This document shows positions 24,415-32,977 of a DNA stretch of 64,000 nucleotides, in pieces (positions within the stretch are counted from its first letter, which is position 1; every line of letters starts with the position of its first letter). Source of the DNA: CAZJYI01 sp964550025 (GTDB lineage Bacteria; Verrucomicrobiota; Kiritimatiellia; UBA8416; CAYOBW01); NCBI GenBank assembly GCA_964550025.1, contig CAZJYI010000006.1, positions 1 to 64,000 on the forward strand, written 5' to 3'. The notes beneath the pieces were generated by a model. That model did no database searches, was not told the DNA's origin, and saw only the letters and a list, made by a program, of their open reading frames with translations. The translations under genes and the position numbers were made by a program.

Positions 24415-25269
24415 GTGCCCCCGCTGAATACAGCCCTGATGTCTCAGATGGCGAAACTGACGTTCCTCGCCGACATGGTCGCGCTTCCAATCAAGTGGAA
24501 GCAGCCAAAGAAGGAGGAAGACCAGTACGGCGACGCGTTCAAGCCGCCCGAAAAGGTCGTGCCGCCTACCATGCCTGTCGCGCCCGAGCTTTTCAGGGAA
24601 CCCACTCTCAACAAGTACCACGTGGATACAGCCAAGAAGATCGGGAAGCAGTTCGCCGACTACATTGACGGCGTGTGCAAGGGCATCGGCGGCGGCGTTG
24701 ATATGTGGCGTCTACAGGCGATGTTCAAGGACCTGAAGATCATGGCCGTGTGTGCGATCGGTACGCCGGGCTGCCTGAGCGGCCCCGATCTGGAGAACCT
24801 GATCTACCCGCAGTGCCCCCTGGCCACTGAGCGGGAGCGGACGTACTCCAAGGCGATTGCCAAGGGCGTTGCCAAGCAATGGAAGCAGTGGCAGGACATG
24901 GTCGTGGTGCCCGCGTTGCCTTGGTATCCGGCCTTCGCGGCCTGGCCTGGCCCCGTGGCACCGCCGACACCCAATGTGCCGACACCGTTGGTGGCGTGTC
25001 CTTCGGGAATGATGTTTGAGATGACCCCCATGAGACTCAAGCAGGCAATGGTTGACGCCCTCGGCGAGAGTGATGCGCTCCATCACGAGGAGCTTTTCAA
25101 TGCCATAGGCACGGGACTCGCCATGGCGTTCCTGACGTGGCTACCCACGCAGATGGCGATGCTCGTTCTGGGAACAGGGCCGGTGCCGACGTTTGCGCCG
25201 CCTTACGTGCCGGTTGGCCCTGTTGTGAACGGTACCAATATTCCCACGCCGGGGCATTTGGCGGCGTGA
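24415..25269 (+). CDS. T6SS-linked hypothetical protein
   Basis: 284 residues from the GTG at 24415, preferred because AAGGA lies eight bases upstream and the frame upstream reads poorly. No family was recognised. The N-terminal half is charged and helical (TLNKYHVDTAKKIGKQFADY). The C-terminal half is rich in Pro, Val and Gly (GPVAPPTPNVPTPLVACPSG), then a hydrophobic stretch FNAIGTGLAMAFLTWLPTQM and a Pro/Gly tail ending NIPTPGHLAA. There is no signal peptide. It starts the plus-strand operon that continues with a DUF2169 gene 36 bases later, so a role as cargo or spike-associated factor of the T6SS is likely but unproven. Confidence 0.65.
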   Translation: MPPLNTALMSQMAKLTFLADMVALPIKWKQPKKEEDQYGDAFKPPEKVVPPTMPVAPELFREPTLNKYHVDTAKKIGKQFADYIDGVCKGIGGGVDMWRLQAMFKDLKIMAVCAIGTPGCLSGPDLENLIYPQCPLATERERTYSKAIAKGVAKQWKQWQDMVVVPALPWYPAFAAWPGPVAPPTPNVPTPLVACPSGMMFEMTPMRLKQAMVDALGESDALHHEELFNAIGTGLAMAFLTWLPTQMAMLVLGTGPVPTFAPPYVPVGPVVNGTNIPTPGHLAA

Positions 25270-25305
25270 GGGCGTCTGGCAACAGAGTACTGAGTTTCGC
25301 AGACG

Positions 25306-26310
25306 ATGAGCACTAGCAACCAAACGCCGTTCTCCGTGTTCACCACGCCGGGCGAGGGCCCCGACAACCGCCGGGTTCTGACCATCATCGTCAAGGGCAC
25401 GTTTACGTTCGAGCCCGACTCCATCGCGTCCGTGGCGCCCGAGCAGGAACCGATTCTGTTTGCGGACGTGTTTTCCGATCCGGAGTCCGCAAGCAGTCTC
25501 CGGTTTGAGGACGACCTGGCGCCCTTCAAGCCCCGGGCCGATGTTGTTGTCGTGGGCAGCGCGGTCGCCCCCGGCGGGCAAGCGGTCACGTCGCTCGATG
25601 TCGGCTTCGCCGTGGGGCCCCTTGACAAGACCATTCGTGTCATCGGGAACCGTTGCTGGCTGAGCGTGCTCGGCAACATCAGTCCCGGCGAGCCGCAGCC
25701 GTTCACGAAGATGGGACTCGTGTACGAGAGTGCCTTCGGCGGCATGGATGAGGAGCGCGGCGGTGTTTGCCTGGACAATCCCGTTGGCAGAGGGATGTTC
25801 GGAAAGAAGACCAAACCCCGCGACGTTGACGGCAAGCGACTGCCCAACCTGGAGGATCCCAGGCAGTTGATCAAGACCTGGAAAGACCAGCCGGCGCCCG
25901 CGGGGTTCGGCTTCATCGCCAAGGGATGGCAGTCACGCCTTTCTCTGCTCGGAACCTTCGACGAAGAATGGCAGGAAAGCCGCTGCCCGGCCATGCCGCT
26001 GGACTTCAGCTTCGAATACTACAATGCGGCTCCACGGGACCAGCAGGTGGAGGGTTACCTGAAGGGTGACGAACGTGTCATTCTCCTGCATCTCAGGCCG
26101 GAGGAACGCGTGGGCTTCTCGCTGCCGGGGGTGCGGCCGGTCGTCGCCGTCACACGATCCGGCAGCGTTCTTACCGAATCCGTAGCCATGAACCTCGATA
26201 CGCTTTGCCTGATGCCGTCCGAAAGCCGTCTGTACCAGGTGTGGCGGGGAACCGTTCGGATTCCTGACCTCGTGGATACCGGCATCGGGGACGTGTTCAT
26301 TTCGCTCTGA
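25306..26310 (+). CDS. DUF2169 family T6SS adaptor
   Basis: 334 residues. DUF2169 signatures seen in order: VLTIIVKGTFTFEPD near the N-terminus, LAPFKPRADVVVVGSAVAPG, the YESAFGG motif, an NPVGRG motif, LPNLEDP, and PAPAGFGFIAKGWQSR, followed by a C-terminal beta-rich half. DUF2169 proteins are coded beside VgrG, PAAR and effectors and are thought to act as adaptors or chaperones that help attach effectors to the spike. Two further copies occur at 50961 and 52097, both longer. It is followed by the methyltransferase gene after 9 bases. Confidence 0.85.
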   Translation: MSTSNQTPFSVFTTPGEGPDNRRVLTIIVKGTFTFEPDSIASVAPEQEPILFADVFSDPESASSLRFEDDLAPFKPRADVVVVGSAVAPGGQAVTSLDVGFAVGPLDKTIRVIGNRCWLSVLGNISPGEPQPFTKMGLVYESAFGGMDEERGGVCLDNPVGRGMFGKKTKPRDVDGKRLPNLEDPRQLIKTWKDQPAPAGFGFIAKGWQSRLSLLGTFDEEWQESRCPAMPLDFSFEYYNAAPRDQQVEGYLKGDERVILLHLRPEERVGFSLPGVRPVVAVTRSGSVLTESVAMNLDTLCLMPSESRLYQVWRGTVRIPDLVDTGIGDVFISL

Positions 26311-26319
26311 GCTCACGGC

Positions 26320-27303
26320 ATGACAGCGGGCACTGAACCAGACGCATCTCGCGGGCCGCAAACATCTGGCGAGTGTCATGGTGCGGACGTTTTCACCGCC
26401 GTTCTGGATAGGCATCGGGCGTTCTTCCGGGATGCCGCCTTCGCCGCCGCGTGGGACCTGGGCGTCTTCGCGGAAACGTCTCGGTTTCCCGCCACTCCTT
26501 CGTCCGTGGCATCCCGGTTGGCTGTTCGACCGACGGTCCTGGAGACCCTGCTGGCGGCGCTGGCATGCGAGGGGGTCCTGGAATACGATCGGGCCGCGGG
26601 CACTTACGCCACCGTGCATACGCCTGCCTCGCGCCCGGATATCCCGCACACCGGGTTGGGGTGCCTGGCCGACGTCGTGCGCGGGACAGTCTCACCCTCC
26701 GGCACTGCTTTCAGCGGCGTGGCAGATGTCGGGCCGCTGCACGAGCACCTGTTCCGGGTAGGTCTCCCCGTAGCCGCACGCATGTGGCAGACCCTCCGGG
26801 TGACCGGAGGCCGGCTCCTCGACGTGGGCTGTGGCGCCGGGGCATACGCCGCGGCATACCTGGAGAAACACCCCGGGGCCAGCGCAACTCTCGTCGACAA
26901 TGTCGGAGCACTCGAAATGGCACAGCGCCGGCTTGCGGCGTACAAAGACAGGGTGAGATTCGAAACGCGTGATGCCCTTGTGTCGCTCCCGCGAGACCAC
27001 GATGTGGTGTTGATGGCGAATCTTCTACACCTTCATGACGCGGACCGTGCGCGGACCCTCCTCGCGAATGCATACGACGGCCTGCGGCCGGGGGGACGCC
27101 TGATAATCAAGGACATGTGGATGGATGACGACCGCCTCGGCCCGGCGGTGGCGCTCTACTTCGCGCTCACGCTGGCGGTCTACACGGAAGGCGGCGATGT
27201 CCATGAACGCCGGCGTGTCTGCCGCTGGGCCGTAGAGCAGGGCTTCACGGACGTGGTGGCGAGGCAATTTGAGAGCAGCCTCCTGGTCACGGGAATGAGA
27301 TAG
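26320..27303 (+). CDS. SAM-dependent O-methyltransferase-type protein
   Basis: 327 residues with the two-part plan of the class of O-methyltransferases that carry a winged-helix dimerisation domain. Residues 20-110 give the winged helix (VASRLAVRPTVLETLLAALACEGVL), and the Rossmann fold starts with motif I, RLLDVGCGAGAYAAAY (about 165-180). Later motifs are DALVSLPRDHDVVLMANLLH and GLRPGGRLIIKD. The substrate is unknown. The start is 9 bases after the DUF2169 stop and the stop is 2 bases before the radical SAM gene, so the three are one operon. In that setting the enzyme may modify a peptide, a T6SS protein or a small molecule. Confidence 0.85.
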   Translation: MTAGTEPDASRGPQTSGECHGADVFTAVLDRHRAFFRDAAFAAAWDLGVFAETSRFPATPSSVASRLAVRPTVLETLLAALACEGVLEYDRAAGTYATVHTPASRPDIPHTGLGCLADVVRGTVSPSGTAFSGVADVGPLHEHLFRVGLPVAARMWQTLRVTGGRLLDVGCGAGAYAAAYLEKHPGASATLVDNVGALEMAQRRLAAYKDRVRFETRDALVSLPRDHDVVLMANLLHLHDADRARTLLANAYDGLRPGGRLIIKDMWMDDDRLGPAVALYFALTLAVYTEGGDVHERRRVCRWAVEQGFTDVVARQFESSLLVTGMR

Positions 27304-27305
27304 CG

Positions 27306-28676
27306 ATGGCAAAGGTGCTCCTCGTCATGCCGCGGCTCCCGGCCCGGATTGGTGCTCCGTACATCGGGCAACAGTACCTTGCCGCGTGCCTGCTCGAGAA
27401 AGGGCATGAAGTTCGGTGTCTGGACCTTGCCGCCCCCGTGCATGACCCGTCCGCTGACGACGTCATGTCCTTCGTCCGTTCCTGGCTACCCGACGTGATA
27501 GGCATGACGTTGTTTACGGTGAATGCGTTGCGTTCCTACGCACTCGCGGTCAAGCTGCGGCAGCAGGGAGCGTTGCTTGTGGCCGGCGGTCCGCACGCCA
27601 CGGTCTGCGCGCGGGAAGCGTTGCTTTCGGGTTTCGATGCCGTTGTGATCGGTGAAGGTGAGCACGCGCTCCGTGCCGTCGCCGACGCGATCGACGCGGG
27701 CGCCCGAGACAGCATCCACGCCGTGCCGGGCTGTATGGTGCGGGCAGAGGGGATACCGCCCCGTCAGTGGATTGACGACCTTGATTCTCTTCCCTTCCCA
27801 CACCACAGTTACGCGTGCTTTGATACGCGAGCATACTCGCCGCACGGTGTCTTGGCCACGGGCGGGATGGTCGCCGGCCGTGGCTGCCCCTGCCGCTGCA
27901 CCTTTTGCTCGAACGGGAGCGCGGCAAGTCCCTTTCGCCGCCGATCGGCATCCAACGTGGTTTCCGAGATGGTCGCCCTGCGTGATGCGCATGACATCGG
28001 CCACTTCTCGTTCTGGGATGATGCTTTCACGGCACGGCCCTCCTGCGTCGTCGATCTCTGCCGGGCCATCTCTCGGGAGACGGCCCTGGACGGGGCGACG
28101 TGGTCGTGCATGACGCCGGTCGGCATGGTGCGGCCGTCACTTCTGGCGGAAATGCGAAATGCCGGTTGTGTCGCCATCAACTTTGGTGTGGAAAGCGGAG
28201 ACGATCACATTCTGCGGACCGTTGAGAAGGGCCTGCGCTCCGCGGACGTGCTGCCTGTCGTTAAGTCGGCCAAGGCCGAAGGGATGACGACAATTCTCAA
28301 CTTCATGTTCGGCTTTCCGAGGGAAGGCATCGAGGAGCTGGAGCGCACGCTGGCACTGATGGAACGCCTCGCGCCGTTTACGGACGTCTTCAACAACGGC
28401 GGTGTGCTGGTTCCCTTTCCCGGAACGCGTGTCTACGAACGATGGCACGAGCAGTACGGTTTCACGGACTGGTGGCTGGATCCCGAAATGGTCCCCGATG
28501 AACCGGATTCGGGCGCGTTGGACGCGATGTGTGCACAGGAACACCTCGAGTCCGACCCGACCCTCGACCTGGACTTCTTCAACTACAGCGACGCGGTTCG
28601 TGAGAAGATTGCCGAGTGCGTGCGGTTCAAGTCCCTCCACAACCAGGAGAGAATCCGGCGGCTGACCTCAGCTTGA
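27306..28676 (+). CDS. B12-type radical SAM protein
   Basis: 456 residues. An N-terminal cobalamin-binding-like Rossmann domain (about 1-135: KVLLVMPRLPARIGAPYIGQ, then IGMTLFTVNA and LLVAGGPHATVCAREALLSG) is followed by the radical SAM barrel with CxxxCxxC at Cys194, Cys198 and Cys201 (GRGCPCRCTFCSNG), which binds the 4Fe-4S cluster. INFGVESGDDHILRTVEKG and FMFGFPREG are typical later motifs. The DxHxxG cobalamin-ligand motif is not evident, so B12 may bind base-off without a His ligand. Such enzymes methylate unactivated carbons or rearrange skeletons. The 3' end overlaps the convergent methyltransferase by 9 bases. Confidence 0.88.
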   Translation: MAKVLLVMPRLPARIGAPYIGQQYLAACLLEKGHEVRCLDLAAPVHDPSADDVMSFVRSWLPDVIGMTLFTVNALRSYALAVKLRQQGALLVAGGPHATVCAREALLSGFDAVVIGEGEHALRAVADAIDAGARDSIHAVPGCMVRAEGIPPRQWIDDLDSLPFPHHSYACFDTRAYSPHGVLATGGMVAGRGCPCRCTFCSNGSAASPFRRRSASNVVSEMVALRDAHDIGHFSFWDDAFTARPSCVVDLCRAISRETALDGATWSCMTPVGMVRPSLLAEMRNAGCVAINFGVESGDDHILRTVEKGLRSADVLPVVKSAKAEGMTTILNFMFGFPREGIEELERTLALMERLAPFTDVFNNGGVLVPFPGTRVYERWHEQYGFTDWWLDPEMVPDEPDSGALDAMCAQEHLESDPTLDLDFFNYSDAVREKIAECVRFKSLHNQERIRRLTSA

Positions 28677-29735
28677 GGTCCGCTTTCGTGCCAGCAGGAA
28701 CTCCGTCAGGAACTCGGATGTGTATCTGTCGTGATGCCTGAGCCGCCAGGGGATGTCCGGGATTTCGCGGACGAGCTCGTAGCTGAACTGCATCTGGGGG
28801 AGCATCTCCCCTCGGAGGATACGGCGCAGCATTGACGGGCCGTCCAGGGCATCGGTTTCGAGCCATTCCGCCGGATCGGTGACGTCCGGCCGCCACGCGT
28901 ACGCGGCACACAGGAGAAGGTCTCCGCCCTTTCTCAGAAGGGCATTCATCTGCCCCAGCAGGATGAGAGGGATTGTGACGCTGTCCAACAGGTTCAAGGC
29001 TGTCACACAGTCGAACGACTCCGGCGCGAACGGCGGGTCAAGGGCATCCGCCACGAGAAAGAGCGTATTCGATGCGGGGCGGAAGGGCGAAGTGGTCTGC
29101 TCGAAACAGCGGCCCCGCCGGCGACGTTCGTACTGCACCTCGCCCGTGCGTTGGAACCGGGCGGCACGGGATACAGCGTTGAAGTTGCTGTCGATGCCGA
29201 CGGCCAGTTCACTCACGCGCGCCAGTTCGAATGTGCCGCGGCCAACCGAACAGCCCAGGTCAACGGCCCGGGAGTACCTTCTTTGTGCCTGCTCGGGCAG
29301 CAGAGACTGAAAGGTCTCCCAGAAGGACTTCGTGCCTGCTTCCCCGGCTGGCCCCGTGCCCGGTTCGGAACCGTAGTGCAGGTCCAGGTACGCGCTCAGC
29401 GTACTGCGGTCTTCCGATGTGCCGGGTGAGGCGGCATCCAGTTCTGAGAAGTACCGTCCGAGCTCCTGCGACTCGCACCTCGCATTCGACAGTCCCGTGC
29501 GCGTGGACTGCCACCATTCCCGCATGTCTTTCATGATGACCGGAACACCGCTGAGGATAGGGTAGACGGCTGGACAGAGATCGTTGGAGCACGCGAGGAA
29601 ACCTTCCACGACGAAGTCACGGTCCGTTCTGAGGACGCGTTCTACGTCGAGCGATGATTGGATGTTCCCCCCCGGGTCGGCGCGGCGGCAACGGGGACAG
29701 ATCAGGCCGGTCTGTGCGGCAAGTCTTGGGTGCAA
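28668..29735 (-). CDS. Trm112-like zinc-ribbon SAM methyltransferase
   Basis: 355 residues. The TTG at 29735 is used because GAGGAG lies six bases upstream and no ATG occurs before the zinc ribbon. The N-terminus is Trm112-like: Cys13 and Cys16 (CPRC), Cys49 and Cys54 (CSNDLC), then PAVYPILSGVPVIM. The methyltransferase domain has motif I AVDLGCSVGRGTFELA, acidic loop VGIDSN, then FDCVTALNLLDSV and LLRKGGDLLLCAAY. Substrate is unknown. It is the last gene of the vgrG2 operon, 10 bases after PAAR, and converges on the radical SAM gene, so two transcription units of the modification cassette meet here. Confidence 0.82.
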   Translation of the reverse strand: MHPRLAAQTGLICPRCRRADPGGNIQSSLDVERVLRTDRDFVVEGFLACSNDLCPAVYPILSGVPVIMKDMREWWQSTRTGLSNARCESQELGRYFSELDAASPGTSEDRSTLSAYLDLHYGSEPGTGPAGEAGTKSFWETFQSLLPEQAQRRYSRAVDLGCSVGRGTFELARVSELAVGIDSNFNAVSRAARFQRTGEVQYERRRRGRCFEQTTSPFRPASNTLFLVADALDPPFAPESFDCVTALNLLDSVTIPLILLGQMNALLRKGGDLLLCAAYAWRPDVTDPAEWLETDALDGPSMLRRILRGEMLPQMQFSYELVREIPDIPWRLRHHDRYTSEFLTEFLLARKRTSS

Positions 29736-29745
29736 ACCGTGCTCC

Positions 29746-30063
29746 TCACCCCGTCATCACGTCGGGGCTGCCCTCGATCATCTTGCCGACGCCTCCGCAA
29801 TGTGCATCCTGGTCGCCGAGTCGATGCGCCGGGAGGAAGTTGATAAACACCGTGCTGCTTCCCTGCGAGGCTTGCCATATGTTGGGCCCGCAACAAGCCA
29901 TGTGGACACCCATGTCCGTCACGCGCGTGGCCGGCAGGAAGTTCACGAGCACGTTGGGCGAGCCGGTCACCGCCGGCCCGGTTACCGGGTGCGGGCACCC
30001 AATACACCAGTGCGTATCCGCCGGGCAGTGTGATTTGTGCCCCAGTCTGCATTGTGGCGGCAT
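29746..30063 (-). CDS. PAAR-like spike tip protein
   Basis: 105 residues from the ATG at 30063 (GGAG eight bases upstream). Cys/His-rich N-terminus MPPQCRLGHKSHCPADTHWC, then VTGSPNVLVNFLPATRVTDM and STVFINFLPAHRLGDQDAHC, i.e. two copies of the PAxRxxD repeat with GSPxV turns, as in PAAR/DUF4150-type proteins. Expected to cap VgrG2. Placement beside effector candidates and adaptors supports this. The extra N-terminal cysteines may bind a further metal. Confidence 0.85.
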   Translation of the reverse strand: MPPQCRLGHKSHCPADTHWCIGCPHPVTGPAVTGSPNVLVNFLPATRVTDMGVHMACCGPNIWQASQGSSTVFINFLPAHRLGDQDAHCGGVGKMIEGSPDVMTG

Positions 30064-30098
30064 GATCCTGTCTCCTCTCTTACATGGTCCCGGGCGTC

Positions 30099-30587
30099 TC
30101 AATCCTCGTTCTGCGGTTGCACGATCTCCACCTGCACGGGATCGGATTCCGTGCCGGCATACGAAACCGTCACATCGTACGTTCCGGGGGTCAAGCCGGC
30201 TTTCAGATAGCGCTGCGCGTCGACATTGAAATACCCACCGGTCGACACGCCTTCGAAAGCCTCACGGCTGGGACGAGGGGCGTCATCTGGCGGCGGCACA
30301 TCCGGTTCGTTCTTCCCCTCCTCAACGATGGCGCCAGACATCACCCGGTCGGAACCGGTGCGGCGAACGTGCACACACAGCGGAGGGCCGTCCATGGCCG
30401 CAAGCACGGGGACGAGGTAGTACCCGCAGATCGGCAGCACGGGCGTTTCTCCTTCTTTGAGAACAACCTGTTTCGGCCCGGCAATGATGACGCCGCTCCA
30501 ACCGGACGATGGGGCAGCGGGCGAACACGCCGATTTGTCGTACGTGCCCAACTCTATGTTCCCATAAATCTCAGGGATAAAGTCCAT
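30099..30587 (-). CDS. small T6SS-linked protein with Ig-like C-terminus
   Basis: 162 residues from the ATG at 30587, with GGAG eight bases upstream. N-terminus MDFIPEIYGNIELGTYDKS has no signal peptide. The middle (GWSGVIIAGPKQVVLKEGE, then PICGYYLVPVLAA) is beta-rich, and an acidic Pro linker leads to an Ig-like C-terminal segment (AGLTPGTYDVTVSYAG). It lies between a metalloprotease-like effector candidate and PAAR. It could be an effector-to-PAAR connector or an immunity factor; neither can be decided from sequence. Confidence 0.65.
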   Translation of the reverse strand: MDFIPEIYGNIELGTYDKSACSPAAPSSGWSGVIIAGPKQVVLKEGETPVLPICGYYLVPVLAAMDGPPLCVHVRRTGSDRVMSGAIVEEGKNEPDVPPPDDAPRPSREAFEGVSTGGYFNVDAQRYLKAGLTPGTYDVTVSYAGTESDPVQVEIVQPQNED

Positions 30588-30609
30588 AATTCCTACTCCG
30601 GTGGCGGCA

Positions 30610-32067
30610 CTACCATCCTTCTCCAAGGTCCAACTTCTTCACCGCAATCTCGCAGTTCGAACAGAATGCGTTAATCTCGTTGACCGAGCCGAACAGGACG
30701 CAGCCGGATGCATTCCGATTGGCCGTCGTAGCGTAGTTCGCCTGGCCGGCTGCGCAGCCCTCACGGCAATGGTCGCCAACGTGCCCACTGTTTGAGTAGT
30801 GGGTCGACACCTTGTCGGGCAGGTTGCCCGTCCCATTGGCCACCATTCCGACCTTGTGGCCCATCTCATGGATGATCGTACACTCCTGTTTCGAGCCGGG
30901 TTGATCACTCCACCAGGCGCGTGTGCAGACGCACGTCTGGTTGGCGCCGCCAAGCGCGAGGCCGCCACGCATCCGGTCAACCACGTGGACGGTTGCCTCG
31001 ATATTTCCGGTCCCGGCTTCAAGCCCCGTTACGTCGACCTCGACCTCATCCCAATAGTTGCCGGTCCCCTTGTGCGTGACCTTGTTGGCGGGGATATCGG
31101 TGACCCCGCCCCCGTCCTTGTGGAACTTGGCTTCGACGAACCATCCCTCGTCCGGCACGATGTCGTGCCAGAGGTAACGTGTTGCCACGGTATGCGGCGA
31201 AACCAGCCCCCGCGCCGTAACGGGTATCACAACGGCCGGCTCGCCGGGACCCACCGTCACGCCGTTCCTGCTGATGGTAACGTCGGAGTGCTTGACCGCC
31301 AGGTGGTCGGTATAGGCCACGGTGAGAAGGTACGGCTCCTTGTCCTCAACGTCGTCCTCATCGTCCACGGCATCTTCGACATTGTCCGACAGCGTGTCAC
31401 TGTCGTCGTCGCTCCCGATGTTGTGCTGACGTTCGATGGAAAGCTCAGGGAGCTTCTTCAGAACAATGTGATGGTTGGCGTACTCCGCATCGATGGGGTC
31501 CGTCGACGACAGAACGGACGTGAGTCCGGTCATCTTGGCCTCGACATAGTAGATAAGGCGCTTGGTGGTCAGTTCGCCGGTCGTGACTTTCTTCCCCTTT
31601 TCGTCCTCCGCTTCCGCCTTGAATACGTAGCCCCCGCCGGCGACGAGTTGAAAATCGTCCTCGATGATCTTCGTGCCGTCCGAATCCGTAGTGAATTCCT
31701 TGTCCGTCTCTGTATACTTGAAGTTGTCGTTGCGTGACTGCTCGTCCTCGGTATAGGCCTCCGTGCCGGTTGGCTCAAGCAAACGAACGGTGAAGTCGTG
31801 CGATCCTTCCCTGTCGAACTTGACCTTCAACCGGGGGTGCAAACCGAGGCGATCCTCGTTCTTGATTTCGTCGCCGTTGACCCAGTCGTCGTCCTGGGGC
31901 AGGTTGACCCACTGGTCGGCCGTCGCGACCTCCTTGTCGTCGTCGCCGTCCAGCCAGGCAATGGAAACGATGTTGGCGTCCGCCAGCGGGCACGACTCGT
32001 CCGTCTGGCTGCATTCGTCGTCCGACCTGTTTCTTCCCTCGTCAACTGCGCCGCTGCAATCACACAT
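30610..32067 (-). CDS. putative T6SS metalloprotease effector
   Basis: 485 residues, no signal peptide. The N-terminal 300 residues are acidic and beta-rich, suggesting Ig-like modules, with a highly acidic loop near 218-245 (SDDDSDTLSDNVEDAVDDE). The C-terminal region has the zinc-binding HEMGHKVG (His400, Glu401, His404) and further His residues in THYSNSGHVGDHC (about 421-433), plus eight or more cysteines, suggesting disulfides in a periplasmic or extracellular target compartment. HExxHxxG is metzincin-like. An effector role is inferred from the operon, where it follows a double-domain adaptor and precedes PAAR. An active peptidase is likely but its substrate is unknown. Confidence 0.75.
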   Translation of the reverse strand: MCDCSGAVDEGRNRSDDECSQTDESCPLADANIVSIAWLDGDDDKEVATADQWVNLPQDDDWVNGDEIKNEDRLGLHPRLKVKFDREGSHDFTVRLLEPTGTEAYTEDEQSRNDNFKYTETDKEFTTDSDGTKIIEDDFQLVAGGGYVFKAEAEDEKGKKVTTGELTTKRLIYYVEAKMTGLTSVLSSTDPIDAEYANHHIVLKKLPELSIERQHNIGSDDDSDTLSDNVEDAVDDEDDVEDKEPYLLTVAYTDHLAVKHSDVTISRNGVTVGPGEPAVVIPVTARGLVSPHTVATRYLWHDIVPDEGWFVEAKFHKDGGGVTDIPANKVTHKGTGNYWDEVEVDVTGLEAGTGNIEATVHVVDRMRGGLALGGANQTCVCTRAWWSDQPGSKQECTIIHEMGHKVGMVANGTGNLPDKVSTHYSNSGHVGDHCREGCAAGQANYATTANRNASGCVLFGSVNEINAFCSNCEIAVKKLDLGEGW

Positions 32068-32089
32068 GCTCTAGTCCCTCTTCAAGCGC

Positions 32090-32848
32090 TCACGCCAGCC
32101 ACGCGTCCAAGAACTGCATCGATGCCCTGTGCAGTCGCTGGGTCTTCTCCTCAGGATTGCCGGCCGGGCCCTCCCCGAGGATTTCGCGTACCCAGGGCAG
32201 AAGCGGCTCCCTGTCGAACGCAGAGCCCGTCAAAAACATCAGAATCGCACATAGAATCGCGCCTTGGGGCACCGTGAGACCGTAGGATTCGGCGGACTCG
32301 ACGGCGGCCAGAGCCACGCGTTCGACGGCCGGCGCCCCCACGGCTTCAAACTTCTTCGGGAAGACGGTCTCGAGGCGCCGGGGAAGATGAGCGTCGAGCG
32401 ACTGCCCTTCGGGGGGAGGCTCGATCGCCTCCCCGTAGTCCTTGCGAACCTGCAGGAAGGTCCGGTTCATCGCCCTGTTGTCTGTACCGGCGATCCGCTT
32501 CTGGAAGTCCAAGGCGCGGTCGGCCGTACGTTCGGCGCGGACATTGGGGTCGGGCTCGCCGTCGTCACCGAGAATCTCCGCGGCCCACGGATACATGATG
32601 TCCGTGTCGAAGTTGCTGCCGAGCATGAACATGGTGGTGATGTAGAGGCATACGGTGCGTTCGGTTGTGAAACCGTAGCCCTCGGCCCGTGTGATGCCAT
32701 GCCGGATGACGTCGCGGATGACCGGTTCCCCGGCAATGCGGTAGTGATTCGGGAAGAACTTCTTCACGTGCTCGACCATGCTGTCTTCGAACTTGCCGAG
32801 CGACGCTTGCTCGAAGACCTCAACCTGTTCCTTGCGCATGTTCAGCAT
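32090..32848 (-). CDS. T6SS double-domain protein (putative effector chaperone/adaptor) 1
   Basis: 252 residues from the ATG at 32848 (GAGGT upstream). It consists of two copies of an all-helical domain of about 95 residues. Copy 1: KFEDSMVEHVKKFFPNHY, then GITRAEGYGFTTERTVCLYI and DTDIMYPWAAEILGD. Copy 2: RLETVFPKKFEAVGAPA, then SAESYGLTVPQGAILCAILM and REPLLPWVREILGE. Such proteins are found beside T6SS effectors, where a chaperone or adaptor role is plausible. It lies 22 bases upstream of the metalloprotease candidate at 30610. A related copy at 37969 precedes the other metalloprotease candidate. Confidence 0.7.
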   Translation of the reverse strand: MLNMRKEQVEVFEQASLGKFEDSMVEHVKKFFPNHYRIAGEPVIRDVIRHGITRAEGYGFTTERTVCLYITTMFMLGSNFDTDIMYPWAAEILGDDGEPDPNVRAERTADRALDFQKRIAGTDNRAMNRTFLQVRKDYGEAIEPPPEGQSLDAHLPRRLETVFPKKFEAVGAPAVERVALAAVESAESYGLTVPQGAILCAILMFLTGSAFDREPLLPWVREILGEGPAGNPEEKTQRLHRASMQFLDAWLA

Positions 32849-32977
32849 GGCAACCTCGTGTTCGGGGCGCGACCGCTTACTGAGCGCGCCCGGAGACGAC
32901 ACACATCCTCACTATGGTACCGAAATTGAGCTTTCATCGTCAATTTTCGCGCGCCTCCTGCATTCGGGACTCCCGCA

